IMG/VR virus record: IMGVR_UViG_3300028800_002451
Location: 1 to 42,170 of that record
Origin: a virus
Direction: 5' to 3' (one strand)
Length of the DNA stretch: 42,170 bases
A model generated the notes under the pieces. That model ran no database searches. It was not told the DNA's origin and saw nothing but the letters and a program-made list of their open reading frames with translations. This document shows positions 7,402 to 15,587 of this stretch, piece after piece. A program made the position numbers and the translations under genes. Position 1 is the first letter of the stretch, and each line of letters begins with the position of its first letter.

Positions 7402-7435
7402 GATGAATTAAATATACTAATAAATTAAAATTATG
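7402..7435 (+). repeat. Direct repeat, copy 2
   Basis: A near copy of 7140-7174: GATGAATTAAA, then a diverged centre, then AATAAATTAAAATTATG. It ends in the ATG of the gene at 7433. The copy encodes a vestige of the primase-helicase C-terminus but is not attached to a gene. Confidence 0.8.
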
Positions 7436-7621
7436 ATTAACTTAAATAAAATTGAAAAGGAATTAATATCTATTATCGATGATTTAGGTAAAAAAAATTC
7501 TCCTTTTTGTGAAGGTTCAGCAACTGTTCAGCAACTAACATTAAAGAATGGTATAGAAGCACAAATACGTGTTGAAGTGATAACGGATGAAGATATGTTT
7601 GAAGAAGTCGTTAAAGATTAA
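7433..7621 (+). CDS. Small hypothetical protein (62 aa)
   Basis: An acidic 62-residue protein with an N-terminal helix (LNKIEKELISIIDDL) and two beta-like segments (VQQLTLKNG, AQIRVEVITD). No family is recognised. It uses the second copy of the duplicated leader as its translation start region. The next gene begins 13 nt after its stop. Confidence 0.6.
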   Translation: MINLNKIEKELISIIDDLGKKNSPFCEGSATVQQLTLKNGIEAQIRVEVITDEDMFEEVVKD

Positions 7622-7634
7622 AGACACCAATACG

Positions 7635-7979
7635 ATGAAAAGTAAACAACAAATCCCCTTATTACCTGTTGAGTTAACCTCTCGTTGGTTTCAAATATTA
7701 GGTAATAATCGCAAAGAAATTATAGATGATATACGAAGGGAACGCTGGGAACAATGGAAAAAATTAGCTCTTGAAGATGGCGGAAACGAGACTGTTGATT
7801 TTTGGACTGACACCACCGCCTGTAATGGATGTACTAATTTGGATGGAGATTGGTGCAATTTACAAGGACTTCCATGTACGGTTAATCCACTTTTGACATT
7901 TTCAAGGAATATGATAGGAATGGCGTGCGGAGGATCCGGTAGGGATGTAGCAAAAAACGCTCAGTTATCATTATGGTAA
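7635..7979 (+). CDS. Cys-rich hypothetical protein (114 aa)
   Basis: The ATG at 7635 is preferred over the upstream frame start at 7587, which would overlap the previous gene. The N-terminal half is charged and helical (IIDDIRRERWEQWKKLALED). The C-terminal half has cysteines in CNGCTNLDGDWCNLQGLPC, a spacing that could bind zinc or a metal cluster, followed by a glycine-rich end. I remember similar proteins in Bacteroides phages without a known role. Its stop overlaps the next ATG (TAATG), which indicates coupling. Confidence 0.65.
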   Translation: MKSKQQIPLLPVELTSRWFQILGNNRKEIIDDIRRERWEQWKKLALEDGGNETVDFWTDTTACNGCTNLDGDWCNLQGLPCTVNPLLTFSRNMIGMACGGSGRDVAKNAQLSLW

Positions 7980-8290
7980 TGCAAGACTTAACCCCATACA
8001 TCCTAACCAATATCCAAGAAATACATGACTTGGAGGCTAAGCATGGCCAACGCTTTAAAGATTACTTAAATAAGGTATATCTTAAGCTGATGCAAATGCC
8101 ATATGGGGGAAGTTTTGATATAGCTAAAAGCATCAAAGAACCGAATTTGGAGCTGTTTATAAAATGCGCCTGCCTCTTTGTCCTGGAATCAAAAGGAACT
8201 TATGAATTTACGGACGAGTACCGAGTGATCAGACGCTTGCATAATCCACAAATGATAAAAGAAAAGAGTAATTGGTATAATACAAAGTAA
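7979..8290 (+). CDS. Hypothetical protein (103 aa)
   Basis: The start at 7979 shares one base with the preceding stop; an in-frame ATG at 7973 is the alternative. The protein is mostly helical with no known motif. Two cysteines (ECACLF-type, in KCACLFVLE) sit in the middle and the C-terminus is basic. The next gene starts 1 nt after its stop, so it belongs to the early operon. Confidence 0.6.
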   Translation: MQDLTPYILTNIQEIHDLEAKHGQRFKDYLNKVYLKLMQMPYGGSFDIAKSIKEPNLELFIKCACLFVLESKGTYEFTDEYRVIRRLHNPQMIKEKSNWYNTK

Positions 8291-8291
8291 T

Positions 8292-9338
8292 ATGGAATGT
8301 AAAATAAGCGATTGGGAATGTGCATATCATGCATGTGAGGGAAATAATTGTCAATTTAATATGCTGACTAACAAAGGCACGACAATTAGCTATGGCATTC
8401 CGGATTGTGGCCTCGGCCAAAAAGCGCAGCGCATAGCTGCCGTATGGGATAATTTTGATAGAATTTTTATTCGTAAGAATTTTCCTGTTATGTCGTGGCC
8501 ACAGCTGCTTATTGCCGTAAATGAAATCAGACATGTAAATACAAAGGTTACTCTTAGCCAGTTAAGACATGAAGTGCGCCGGTTAGGTCTATATAAAGGG
8601 CGGCAAATTAGATGGAGTAGTATAGCTATAAAATATCTGAAGGATAATTATCAAACTCAAGGTAATATTGAACTAGCAGCTTATCTATCCATACACCATT
8701 CTTCCTACAGGAAAATAGAAGGTGAAAAAATATTTAGAGTTTTCAATAAAAAAAATATTGAAAAGAAAATGGTTTTACTCGGGCTTAAAAGAACGCCTGA
8801 ACAACTAATTACAATAAAAGAAAAGCATGTAAAAAATGGAGCCTTCAAGGGTGCTTGGGTTGGTAAAAGAAAACCTGCCGAAGAAGAAAATATTCGTATT
8901 AGAACTATGAACGGAGTGAAAAAACGAGTAATCAAGATAAACGGACGCTACATTCATTATCGCCGATGGCTTTATAAAAATTTCATTGCACCCATTCCTG
9001 ATGGTTATATGGTATATGGTAAGGATGGTGATACGCTCAATGATGATCCGGATAATCTCGGAATATGCAAAAGAAAAGGCTTGCATTCTACGGAACAACT
9101 TGAAGAAGCTATTATTCTGTTAAATGGAAGGAAAAGAAAACTAACTGCAGATATAGCAAATCTCCACCGAGGAACAAACGATAAAGGTAAATTAAGAATA
9201 ACGTATGAAGATCTGAAAGAAAAAGAGAAGAAAATAAATGCAGAATTAAATAGAGTAGACAGGATTAGTAAAGAGTTTGAGCAAAAGCTCGAAAAGAGAT
9301 GTAAAAATATAATAAAGAGAGAGAAAATATACGTATGA
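8292..9338 (+). CDS. HNH-endonuclease-like protein, possibly degenerate
   Basis: A 348-residue protein. The first part has a Cys-containing N-terminus and two helix-turn-helix-like stretches (near 75-95 and 110-125). Residues about 210-262 match an HNH homing-endonuclease core: INGRYIHYRRW, then PIPDGYMVYGKDGDTLN, then DNLGIC. In most family members the segment before KDGD carries a histidine (HKDGD or similar); here it is YGKDGD, so one metal-site residue looks lost. The C-terminal 80 residues are a charged coiled coil. It may be a DNA-binding remnant of a nuclease or an active variant. Confidence 0.75.
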   Translation: MECKISDWECAYHACEGNNCQFNMLTNKGTTISYGIPDCGLGQKAQRIAAVWDNFDRIFIRKNFPVMSWPQLLIAVNEIRHVNTKVTLSQLRHEVRRLGLYKGRQIRWSSIAIKYLKDNYQTQGNIELAAYLSIHHSSYRKIEGEKIFRVFNKKNIEKKMVLLGLKRTPEQLITIKEKHVKNGAFKGAWVGKRKPAEEENIRIRTMNGVKKRVIKINGRYIHYRRWLYKNFIAPIPDGYMVYGKDGDTLNDDPDNLGICKRKGLHSTEQLEEAIILLNGRKRKLTADIANLHRGTNDKGKLRITYEDLKEKEKKINAELNRVDRISKEFEQKLEKRCKNIIKREKIYV

Positions 9339-9844
9339 AAAAGGAACAACAATTATTTGCTACTCAATCCGGAGCGAATTTTTCCGAATGTAGGAAATAC
9401 CGGTATGCCTTATGGCGTATATGGGATGACACTAAACCCTTTATTATGTTTATTGGACTCAATCCATCTACGGCCAACGAAGACAAAGACGATCCAACCA
9501 TAAGGAGGATTAAATCGATGGCGAAGAATCTCGGTTATGGTGGTGTATATATGCTCAATTGTTTTCCATATATCAGCACAAATCCGGATGATCTAAGAGA
9601 TTTCGGAAATACCGCGATTAACGATATTCATTTACTCGAAACCTCTTTTCTATGTAATGAGGTTGTTTTCGCCTGGGGATCGTTTAATATTGTCAAAGAA
9701 CTTGGCCGAGATAAAGAACTATCGGCCATTTTCCCTAAAGCAAAAGCTCTAATAATAAATAAAGACGGCTCTCCACGCCATCCGCTGTATGTTCCAAATA
9801 AAACCCAATTAGTGAATTTTAAATTACTAAAAAATGATGCATAA
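9335..9844 (+). CDS. DUF1643 family protein
   Basis: A 169-residue protein that fits DUF1643: RYALWRIWDD near 23-32, GLNPSTA at 41-47, DDPTIRR at 52-58, then GYGGVYMLNCFPY and TNPDDL. Length and motif order match the family, which is common in phages and near mobile genes; its biochemical role is not established. The ATG overlaps the previous stop (ATGA), showing coupling with the HNH-like gene. Confidence 0.85.
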   Translation: MKKEQQLFATQSGANFSECRKYRYALWRIWDDTKPFIMFIGLNPSTANEDKDDPTIRRIKSMAKNLGYGGVYMLNCFPYISTNPDDLRDFGNTAINDIHLLETSFLCNEVVFAWGSFNIVKELGRDKELSAIFPKAKALIINKDGSPRHPLYVPNKTQLVNFKLLKNDA

Positions 9845-10151
9845 CGCAATGGACTATAAAATAAAAGAATTCGGTTGTATCTGTTTTATTGGACTAAAAC
9901 CTCCTGGATATTTACACCATCTACATTTTATGGAATTACATTCAATGATTTCAGGAAAAGAGGTTTTGATAATTGCGGCAGATGATATAAGAATCAATAT
10001 TAATAAGCCTGATAGAATACCTGAAATCTTTGAAATGAAAGCGATCCCCATGATTCCTATTGAAGAGCCACCAACCTGGAGAGAAATCAACGAAGAAAAG
10101 AAAACAAAGTTCTATGATAGATTTTACAAACCTAAATATAAAAGGAAGTAA
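9834..10151 (+). CDS. Hypothetical protein (105 aa)
   Basis: Three in-frame ATGs (9834, 9837, 9849) are possible; the first two overlap the preceding stop. The middle has an alternating beta pattern (EVLIIAADDIRININK) followed by a proline-rich turn (IPMIPIEEPPTW), and the C-terminus is basic and charged. No family is recognised. A minus-strand frame across it is a shadow. Confidence 0.6.
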   Translation: MMHNAMDYKIKEFGCICFIGLKPPGYLHHLHFMELHSMISGKEVLIIAADDIRININKPDRIPEIFEMKAIPMIPIEEPPTWREINEEKKTKFYDRFYKPKYKRK

Positions 10152-10154
10152 ATC

Positions 10155-10487
10155 ATGAAAAAAGACAATAAAATAATAGTATGCATTGCTCAAGACGATG
10201 AGGAACGCTTGAGTATGGTTGCACAACTATCTGTAAAACTTGGTTTTGCAAAGACCCCTGGAGATGCAAGGAAAATAATCCGACAATCCCCTCATGATTT
10301 CGATCTAGTGAGCAGTTATTTTATCCTGGCTAAGGAGTACAATCTTAAATCCTCACCGCTCACTACACATCGGTTATACGAATTAGCATCCAGAGGTATA
10401 GCTGTAATTATAGGCAGCCGCAAATTACCTCCTGAGTATGAATTCTGCTGCACTCCCTTTTATGTCACTGATTTTAATAAATTATAA
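10155..10487 (+). CDS. Hypothetical protein (110 aa)
   Basis: Starts 3 nt after the previous stop. The N-terminal half contains LSMVAQLSVKLGFAKTPGDARKIIRQ, a helical stretch that could be a DNA- or nucleotide-binding element. The C-terminus has short beta strands and two cysteines (FCCTPFYV). It is not recognised. Tight spacing on both sides supports membership of the same early operon. Confidence 0.6.
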   Translation: MKKDNKIIVCIAQDDEERLSMVAQLSVKLGFAKTPGDARKIIRQSPHDFDLVSSYFILAKEYNLKSSPLTTHRLYELASRGIAVIIGSRKLPPEYEFCCTPFYVTDFNKL

Positions 10488-10492
10488 CAGCT

Positions 10493-10759
10493 ATGTCTAA
10501 GACACTTAAAAAAATATGCGAACTCCTGAAGGTAGATTATATCGAACTGATGGGTACAAAGAAACCTTACAAAGAAGCACATAAAGCTTTGCTTGTATTC
10601 TGCTACTTACACCAGGACGCACGCCTGATAGATTTAGTAAACACTACCAGCCAAAAAGAGTGGAATGTACGCTCTTACATCCGAGAAGCCAATGAGCTTA
10701 TTAAAACAGATACCGAATTTCAACAACTGGTGGAAGCGTTTGAATGCGTGGAAGCTTAA
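10493..10759 (+). CDS. Small HTH-like protein, DnaA domain IV-like pattern (88 aa)
   Basis: An all-helical 88-residue protein. The run from ALLVFCYLHQDARLIDLV to VRSYIREANELI and TDTEFQQLV resembles the helix order of DnaA domain IV or a Trp-repressor-type HTH, including the final 'level d..f..l' helix. I remember Bacteroides phage proteins of this size with clearer DnaA-C similarity. If right, it would bind DNA at the origin or control transcription. It is the last gene before the 875-nt noncoding region, where such a site could lie. The assignment is weak. Confidence 0.5.
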   Translation: MSKTLKKICELLKVDYIELMGTKKPYKEAHKALLVFCYLHQDARLIDLVNTTSQKEWNVRSYIREANELIKTDTEFQQLVEAFECVEA

Positions 10760-10773
10760 TTAAATGCAGTTTT

Positions 10774-10792
10774 GCTGCGATTAGCAGCTTTT
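10774..10792 (+). terminator. Likely terminator of the early operon
   Basis: GCTGC-gatta-GCAGC followed by TTTT, 15 nt after the last early gene. The stem is short but G+C-rich. A second hairpin (10799-10816) follows at once and may act with it. Confidence 0.5.
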
Positions 10793-10832
10793 AAACAAGA
10801 CATACGCTAGTATGTCTTTCCTTTCAGTCTTT

Positions 10833-10870
10833 GGCCTTGCACGGCGTTTTATTTAAGCCCGTGCAAGGCC
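10833..10870. repeat. 12-bp perfect inverted repeat
   Basis: GGCCTTGCACGG (10833-10844) and CCGTGCAAGGCC (10859-10870) with a 14-nt T-rich loop. The G+C-rich stem stands out in an AT-rich region. It is followed only after several bases by a pyrimidine run, so it may be a second terminator, an origin hairpin or a protein site. Confidence 0.75.
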
Positions 10871-11072
10871 TCGCTGTTTTCCCCCACTTCCCCCCAATTT
10901 TATTAACTTCAATTTTAGAACATAATTATAGTAAAATCGGATTTAGGCTTACAAAAAGATTCCGGTACCGCGCGGATCCATTTAGAATAGTTTGTACAGC
11001 AGCTGTTAATTTGATGCAAAGTGTCAAAATTCAATTTTCCTATAAATGATACCGGTAGAAGGTGGCGGTACC

Positions 11073-11165
11073 GGAAATAAAAAAAAAGGATATCTCCCGG
11101 TGTTAGATCTAGATAAAAATAAGCGATATCGGAAATAAAAAAAAGGATATTTCCCGGTGTTAGAT
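11073..11165 (+). repeat. Direct repeat pair of 36 and 35 nt
   Basis: Units at 11073-11108 and 11131-11165 share GGAAATAAAAA, GGATAT and TCCCGGTGTTAGAT with one A fewer and one C/T change in the second. Their starts are 58 nt apart. They could be iterons or operators. A minus-strand frame (10915-11229) is only open because it reads through these repeats. Confidence 0.8.
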
Positions 11166-11634
11166 AAATGATCAAAGTTATAAGACGCCCTATATAATAT
11201 ATCTTTTTATATATTTTACTCTTTTTCAAAAGTAAGATATCAAAAAATAAGAAAAAAAATTGTACAATTGAACAAAGGTACTAAAAAAGCATATTAAATA
11301 ATTGAATATCAAAATATTAACTAGCGCACACTTTTTGCACTTTTTTGCACTTTTCGTTCAAAAGTACTCTTGTACTTTTTTTTAGGCCTTGTTCTGTTTT
11401 TTAAACCTATTATTTTCAAAATTGTGCGCTTCTAACTTACTGATATTTAATATATTATATAATATATAGAGAGATTATGTACAAAAGCACTCTTTTATTT
11501 CAAGTTTTGAACTGGATACTTATAAGAATATGAATAATGTTTAAAAATAATATGTTAAATATTTGTTTATCAACATTTTAATATATATATTTAAGGTTAA
11601 AAACATGCAATTTTAACTCTAAACAACCACACTT

Positions 11635-12105
11635 ATGACTACCAAAATCACGGTTAAAGAACATCTGCAGGAATATATGATTGGAAAATTCTATGATTCG
11701 GAGAAAATAGCCATTCGTTTGCCTGATAATTTAGACTTGTATCATACAATTTATGACTTATTAGAATCAAGACCAATAAATGTAGTTAGAGATTGTGGTA
11801 ATTTGGAAATTTTCCTCCCAGAAAGAAGTAACGGTAAGAAAACCAATAAATACAACTATCTAGGTTTACGATCAGTCCGGATAATTGAAAATAAAATAGA
11901 AAATATGTTTTGGGCAGAATTACACGATCTGCTTGATGAACAAAAACACCGGGAAGGAATAGAATATATCAATACCGTGTATTTATTTCTAAGGAAGTAT
12001 TCAATTACTTCTATCACAGATGATGCATTGCTTAAAAACTACTACAGATGGCGCGATACAGTTCGCAAAAAAAACAGAAGAAGAGATTATAAAAAAACTG
12101 CATAA
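11635..12105 (+). CDS. Hypothetical protein, candidate late regulator (156 aa)
   Basis: A 156-residue protein that begins TVKEHLQEYMIGKF and ends in a very basic tail (RWRDTVRKKNRRRDYKK). The pattern NLEIFLPERSNGKK and YNYLGLRSVRIIENKIE matches proteins I remember from Bacteroides prophages near the head genes; no function is known. It stands alone between the noncoding region and the first late genes. Position and basic tail make it a reasonable candidate for the activator of the shared late promoters, but this is inference. A minus-strand frame at 12032-12247 is a shadow. Confidence 0.65.
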   Translation: MTTKITVKEHLQEYMIGKFYDSEKIAIRLPDNLDLYHTIYDLLESRPINVVRDCGNLEIFLPERSNGKKTNKYNYLGLRSVRIIENKIENMFWAELHDLLDEQKHREGIEYINTVYLFLRKYSITSITDDALLKNYYRWRDTVRKKNRRRDYKKTA

Positions 12106-12211
12106 TTATTTTAGTAAGCAAGTGTATTATTTTGTCCTTTTTTGGCAGTAAAAATGGAGTAAAAGCGTCTGAAAATGGATAAGTGTTTAATTTACAATAA
12201 ATTATATAGGT

Positions 12212-12574
12212 ATGAAAATAATTTGTAATCAAATAGAATTCGCTCACATCAATGATTTTGAAAATTCGGAATCAGATGAGCTAACATTTAAGAATGGAAA
12301 AGGATGGAACAAACTCCATCCGGCCGTTAAGATAACTTATAACTCCGACGAGGAAATAACTGATTCCGGTACCCTGGTACATGAATCCGTTACTGCTTTG
12401 GTCTATTCTAATATAGCAGTAGTGATAGTCAATAATTTAAAGTCGTATATATTACGCCTTTATGGTAATAATGAAACATTTATTGTTGGATCAATTGCTT
12501 ATCCTACCCAAAAAACAATAAACGACGACAAAGTGCGTGCAACAATTAAGTTTGAGCGTACTTCCTGCCGATAG
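12212..12574 (+). CDS. Hypothetical protein (120 aa)
   Basis: A beta-rich 120-residue protein (AVKITYNSDEEI, TALVYSNIAVVIV, YILRLYGNNETFIVG) with no recognised family. The 106-nt gap before it contains a TTGTCCTTTTTT box at 12132 but no matching -7 element at the usual distance. It lies directly before the promoter of the head module and could be expressed separately from it. Confidence 0.6.
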   Translation: MKIICNQIEFAHINDFENSESDELTFKNGKGWNKLHPAVKITYNSDEEITDSGTLVHESVTALVYSNIAVVIVNNLKSYILRLYGNNETFIVGSIAYPTQKTINDDKVRATIKFERTSCR

Positions 12575-12611
12575 CTGTCGTTTGCCTCATTAGTATATAG
12601 CTGTATCATTG
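12575..12611 (+). promoter_or_regulatory. Late promoter, copy 1 (head module)
   Basis: CTGTCGTTT at 12575 and TATCATTG at 12604-12611; the box starts exactly 34 nt before the TTG, as in four other sites. The predicted transcript begins inside the 30-bp palindrome before the protease gene. The box has G where the others have C at the sixth base. Confidence 0.6.
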
Positions 12612-12635
12612 TGCATTAATATTAATGCACAATGA
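12606..12635. promoter_or_regulatory. 30-bp perfect palindrome over the protease start codon
   Basis: The half-site TCATTGTGCATTAAT (12606-12620) is followed without a gap by its exact reverse complement. It covers the end of the late -7 element, the predicted transcription start and the ATG at 12632. It could be a repressor operator, or in RNA a hairpin that hides the start codon. Confidence 0.8.
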
Positions 12636-13534
12636 ATAATTCAAAACTACTCACCGAGCTGATCACTTCCATTATGTTTATGCGTAAAACGGATATGCAG
12701 GAAGTAAAATCTCTTTACGCGATGCTTCGCGATAATAAAATACCATCCCAAAAAGATAAAACACTTAAAATGCTGAAAGCTCAGCATAAGTGCGTATTTC
12801 TACCACAGGCTGAAGGTGATTATTCCTCCGATTTATTTGCTGACTACGAAGAAAATAGTGTGGTAATCATTCCAATCATAGGAATGATGACAAAATATGG
12901 CAGTTGGTATAGTTACGGAATTGATGAGATTGCTAATGTTATTCGTGCTGTGGATATGTCTCCAAATATTTGTGGATCTATTTTACTATGTAATACTCCC
13001 GGAGGATCTAACCAATCATTACTTCAAATTGAGGACGCGATGCGTAATCGTACTAAACCTTGTGTGGGTGTGATTGATGGAAATTGTTTTTCTGCAGGTA
13101 TTTATGCGCTTTCATTTTGTAATAAAATAGTAGCCACTAATTTAATGTGTGAAGTTGGCTCAATCGGAGCTATGAGTTTTCTCGTTGATGATTCCGAATA
13201 TTGGGAAAACTTAGGTATTAAAGAATTGGAATTTTATCCTCCTGAAAGCGAGTTTAAGAATTTAGATATACGCGAAGCCTTAAAAGGCAATGCAGAAATG
13301 CTTATCAAGGAGCAATTATCTCCAATTGCAATCCACTTCCAAAATATAATTAAAGAGAATCGTCCTAAAATTGACTTGAAAGTACCTGGTATTATTGGTG
13401 GCAAAACTTTCTATGCCAAAGACGCTGTAAATTCTAAGCTAATTGATGATATAATGAACATCGATTCAGCCGTACAGTTAGTACAAACCCTATCACAAAA
13501 TCAAAAAAATATTTATTCACAATTAAAAATTTAG
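12632..13534 (+). CDS. Prohead protease, S49/ClpP-like
   Basis: A 300-residue serine protease of the S49/SppA type. ILLCNTPGGSNQS near 118-129 fits the oxyanion-hole PGG motif (P123-G125). FSAGIYAL holds the likely nucleophile S154, followed by the conserved VGSIGAM near 175-181. In tailed phages this class trims scaffold and capsid subunits during prohead maturation. It lies 4 nt before the capsid gene, the usual order. Expression is predicted from the late promoter and palindrome at its start. Confidence 0.9.
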   Translation: MNNSKLLTELITSIMFMRKTDMQEVKSLYAMLRDNKIPSQKDKTLKMLKAQHKCVFLPQAEGDYSSDLFADYEENSVVIIPIIGMMTKYGSWYSYGIDEIANVIRAVDMSPNICGSILLCNTPGGSNQSLLQIEDAMRNRTKPCVGVIDGNCFSAGIYALSFCNKIVATNLMCEVGSIGAMSFLVDDSEYWENLGIKELEFYPPESEFKNLDIREALKGNAEMLIKEQLSPIAIHFQNIIKENRPKIDLKVPGIIGGKTFYAKDAVNSKLIDDIMNIDSAVQLVQTLSQNQKNIYSQLKI

Positions 13535-13538
13535 TTTT

Positions 13539-15545
13539 ATGAAAAAATGGCAAAAAAGACTTATGGCTGTTGTTACCTTACTTGGGTTCGGTGAAAAAAT
13601 GGCAAAAGGTTTATTAACAGCAGACGATCAAAAAAAGATGTATGCTGAGTATGAAAAAACACACGGAATCTCGTTTGAAGCCGATAAGGCAAAGAATGAG
13701 GATGACGAACCTGAAGGCGGAGAAGGCTCCGAAGGTGGAGAAGGTACACAAATGCATGCTAAAGGTGGCGAAGTTGTTCTTTCTGCAGAGAAACAACAAG
13801 AGTTAGCTATCTTATTAGGTGTAAAACCCGAAGAAGCTCCAAAAACCGAAAAAGAAGCTACGGTCGCTTTAACTAATGAGATTAAAGAAATTAAACTTCA
13901 AGTAGAGGTTCTTTCTAAAGAATCAGATAAACCTAAAACTCCGGAAGTAAGCATGGCACAAAACAATCAACGCGTGATGGGTGTAGTTTTAGGACACGCT
14001 GCTCACTCTGCAACTCACTTATTTGGTATTGAAAACGAGTTCTTCTTGAAAGACAAATGGTATAATAAGTTGATGACAGGTCGCAGTGTGATCGAAGCTG
14101 GTGAAGCTGACGAAAAACTGTTATTGAAAGACTTGGCTGCATTTGGAAAACAAATGAAAGCTCGTTTTAAAGAATTAGAACAATCAAATCAATTAGCTTC
14201 TTTGGATTACAATAAAATGTTATCTGGAGGTGGTAGTGTTGATTATTCAACTCTTACAGATGTTGCCGGTGAGTATATAATTCGTCGTACGGACTTAATT
14301 TTTGCATTTTTCCGTTCTTTACCTTCTGTTACAGCTATTTTCCCGGTTGTATCGAATGTACAAAATAAGGAAATTGCTTCTTCTGCAAGTTTTGGAGAAT
14401 TATCTCAAGCTTATCGTAAAGGTCGTATCTTTAAAGGAAGCGTGAAATTTGCTGCTGAAATTTATTCTGTGATCGATGTGATGTTCAAATTCCAATTTGA
14501 AGACATGATCGATTTGGAAAAGAAATATATCGGCTACATCAATAAAGAAGCTTCGGGTATTATCAAATGGACATTCATCGAATGGTTAATTGTAAACTTC
14601 GGGAAGCAATTGATCAATGAACAAAATGTTCGCCGCGTGGAAGGTGTTCGTGTAACTCCTCAATCTGTAACTTCAAATCCTGCTTTATTCTCAGCTGATG
14701 GTGTAATTCGTGCAATCCAACGCGTAGAAGAAGAATTGAAAGTATTGCCTTTCGAGGATCTTGTTTTATATAGCAATACAACTATGTTAGCTTATGTAGA
14801 AAGTTTCTGGGCTAAAGTTGTTGGTTTACTTCCAAGTGTTGAAGGGTATAAAGTTCATGGTAACTTGAAACATAAATTGTGGTACCAAGCATTGTATGCT
14901 GAAAAATACGGTGAGTTTTCAGGTGTTATTGTAAGCGGACAACAACTTACCGATCTTCATCCTGAGTCTATCGTTTGGGTTCCAAATATGAGTAATAACA
15001 ATTATAAAATGTGGATCACCATTCCAGGTATAGTTGAAACTTACGAAGATAAACCGGGAGAAATGCTTGCATTTGAGTTTACTACCGAATTTGAAGGCGT
15101 TTTGGCTAAATCAAGATGGAAAGAAGGAGCTGGTTTATCTATGGCTGGTGTAAAATTCGCCACAAAAGCTGAGCTTATTGCTTCTGAAAGAAAATATCAA
15201 TATATTTTCACGAATGATCCTGCTTCTGCTTTAACTCTTGCAGGAACTGTATCATTTGCAGCAAACAGCTTATTTGCTATCACCGGAGTTACTCAGGTAG
15301 ATACCGTTACAGGATATGCTCAAGATAAAGTTTACAAATTAGTTGCTACTGCAGCAGCTGATGAAGTAAAAAAACTTGGTGCATTTGCTAAGATTGCTTC
15401 TAAATTTACTGCCGGTGCTGCTGGAGATTATATCAAGGTATATGCCGAGTTGGAAGATGTTGAAGAAACAATCGATGGTGAAACAGTTACAGTTACTCAA
15501 CCTACAGGTTTATTTCTTGAATTAGAAAGAAAAGTTACTGCCTAA
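13539..15545 (+). CDS. Major capsid protein, with N-terminal scaffold-like and C-terminal extra domains
   Basis: A 668-residue structural protein right after the prohead protease. The first 140 residues are acidic with a Gly/Glu-rich linker (EGGEGSEGGEG) and a helical segment (EIKEIKLQVEVLSKE), as in scaffold-like delta domains removed by the protease. The main part, about 145-545, is a long alpha/beta region compatible with an HK97-type capsid. The last 115 residues are Ala/Thr/Val-rich, likely an extra surface domain. A strong terminator follows. The call rests on position, size and composition, not on a diagnostic motif. Confidence 0.8.
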   Translation: MKKWQKRLMAVVTLLGFGEKMAKGLLTADDQKKMYAEYEKTHGISFEADKAKNEDDEPEGGEGSEGGEGTQMHAKGGEVVLSAEKQQELAILLGVKPEEAPKTEKEATVALTNEIKEIKLQVEVLSKESDKPKTPEVSMAQNNQRVMGVVLGHAAHSATHLFGIENEFFLKDKWYNKLMTGRSVIEAGEADEKLLLKDLAAFGKQMKARFKELEQSNQLASLDYNKMLSGGGSVDYSTLTDVAGEYIIRRTDLIFAFFRSLPSVTAIFPVVSNVQNKEIASSASFGELSQAYRKGRIFKGSVKFAAEIYSVIDVMFKFQFEDMIDLEKKYIGYINKEASGIIKWTFIEWLIVNFGKQLINEQNVRRVEGVRVTPQSVTSNPALFSADGVIRAIQRVEEELKVLPFEDLVLYSNTTMLAYVESFWAKVVGLLPSVEGYKVHGNLKHKLWYQALYAEKYGEFSGVIVSGQQLTDLHPESIVWVPNMSNNNYKMWITIPGIVETYEDKPGEMLAFEFTTEFEGVLAKSRWKEGAGLSMAGVKFATKAELIASERKYQYIFTNDPASALTLAGTVSFAANSLFAITGVTQVDTVTGYAQDKVYKLVATAAADEVKKLGAFAKIASKFTAGAAGDYIKVYAELEDVEETIDGETVTVTQPTGLFLELERKVTA

Positions 15546-15550
15546 ACAAT

Positions 15551-15587
15551 AAAGCAAGTGTAAGATAAATTCTTACACTTGCTTTTC
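15551..15587 (+). terminator. Terminator after the capsid gene
   Basis: A 14-bp perfect stem (AAAGCAAGTGTAAG with its complement, 15551-15564 and 15572-15585) with a 7-nt loop, followed by a T-rich tail. It begins 5 nt after the capsid stop. It probably lowers read-through so that the capsid is made in excess. Confidence 0.85.

Larger units (their letters stand above)
10760..11634. other. 875-nt noncoding region rich in repeats
   Basis: No convincing gene on either strand. It holds a hairpin followed by TTTT (10774-10792), a stem GACATAC/GTATGTC (10799-10816), a 12-bp inverted repeat (10833-10870), a distant 12-bp inverted pair (10960-10971 with 11065-11076), a 36/35-nt direct repeat (11073-11108, 11131-11165), an 8-bp inverted pair AGCGCACA/TGTGCGCT (11323-11330, 11423-11430), an AAAAGTAC/GTACTTTT hairpin (11360-11379), and an 18-bp AT palindrome (11450-11467). 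It becomes very AT-rich toward the right. It separates early from late genes and is a candidate origin or switch. Confidence 0.7.

Noticed and set aside
10915-11229. Minus-strand 104-residue frame
   Set aside because: It is open because it runs through the direct repeats and AT-rich DNA; the protein repeats LTPGxILFF only as a result. No neighbours or start context support it.
12132-12168. TTGTCCTTTTTT as a sixth late promoter
   Set aside because: The base sequence at the required 34-nt distance is CGT and no TAnnTTTG-like element is there. It may be a remnant.
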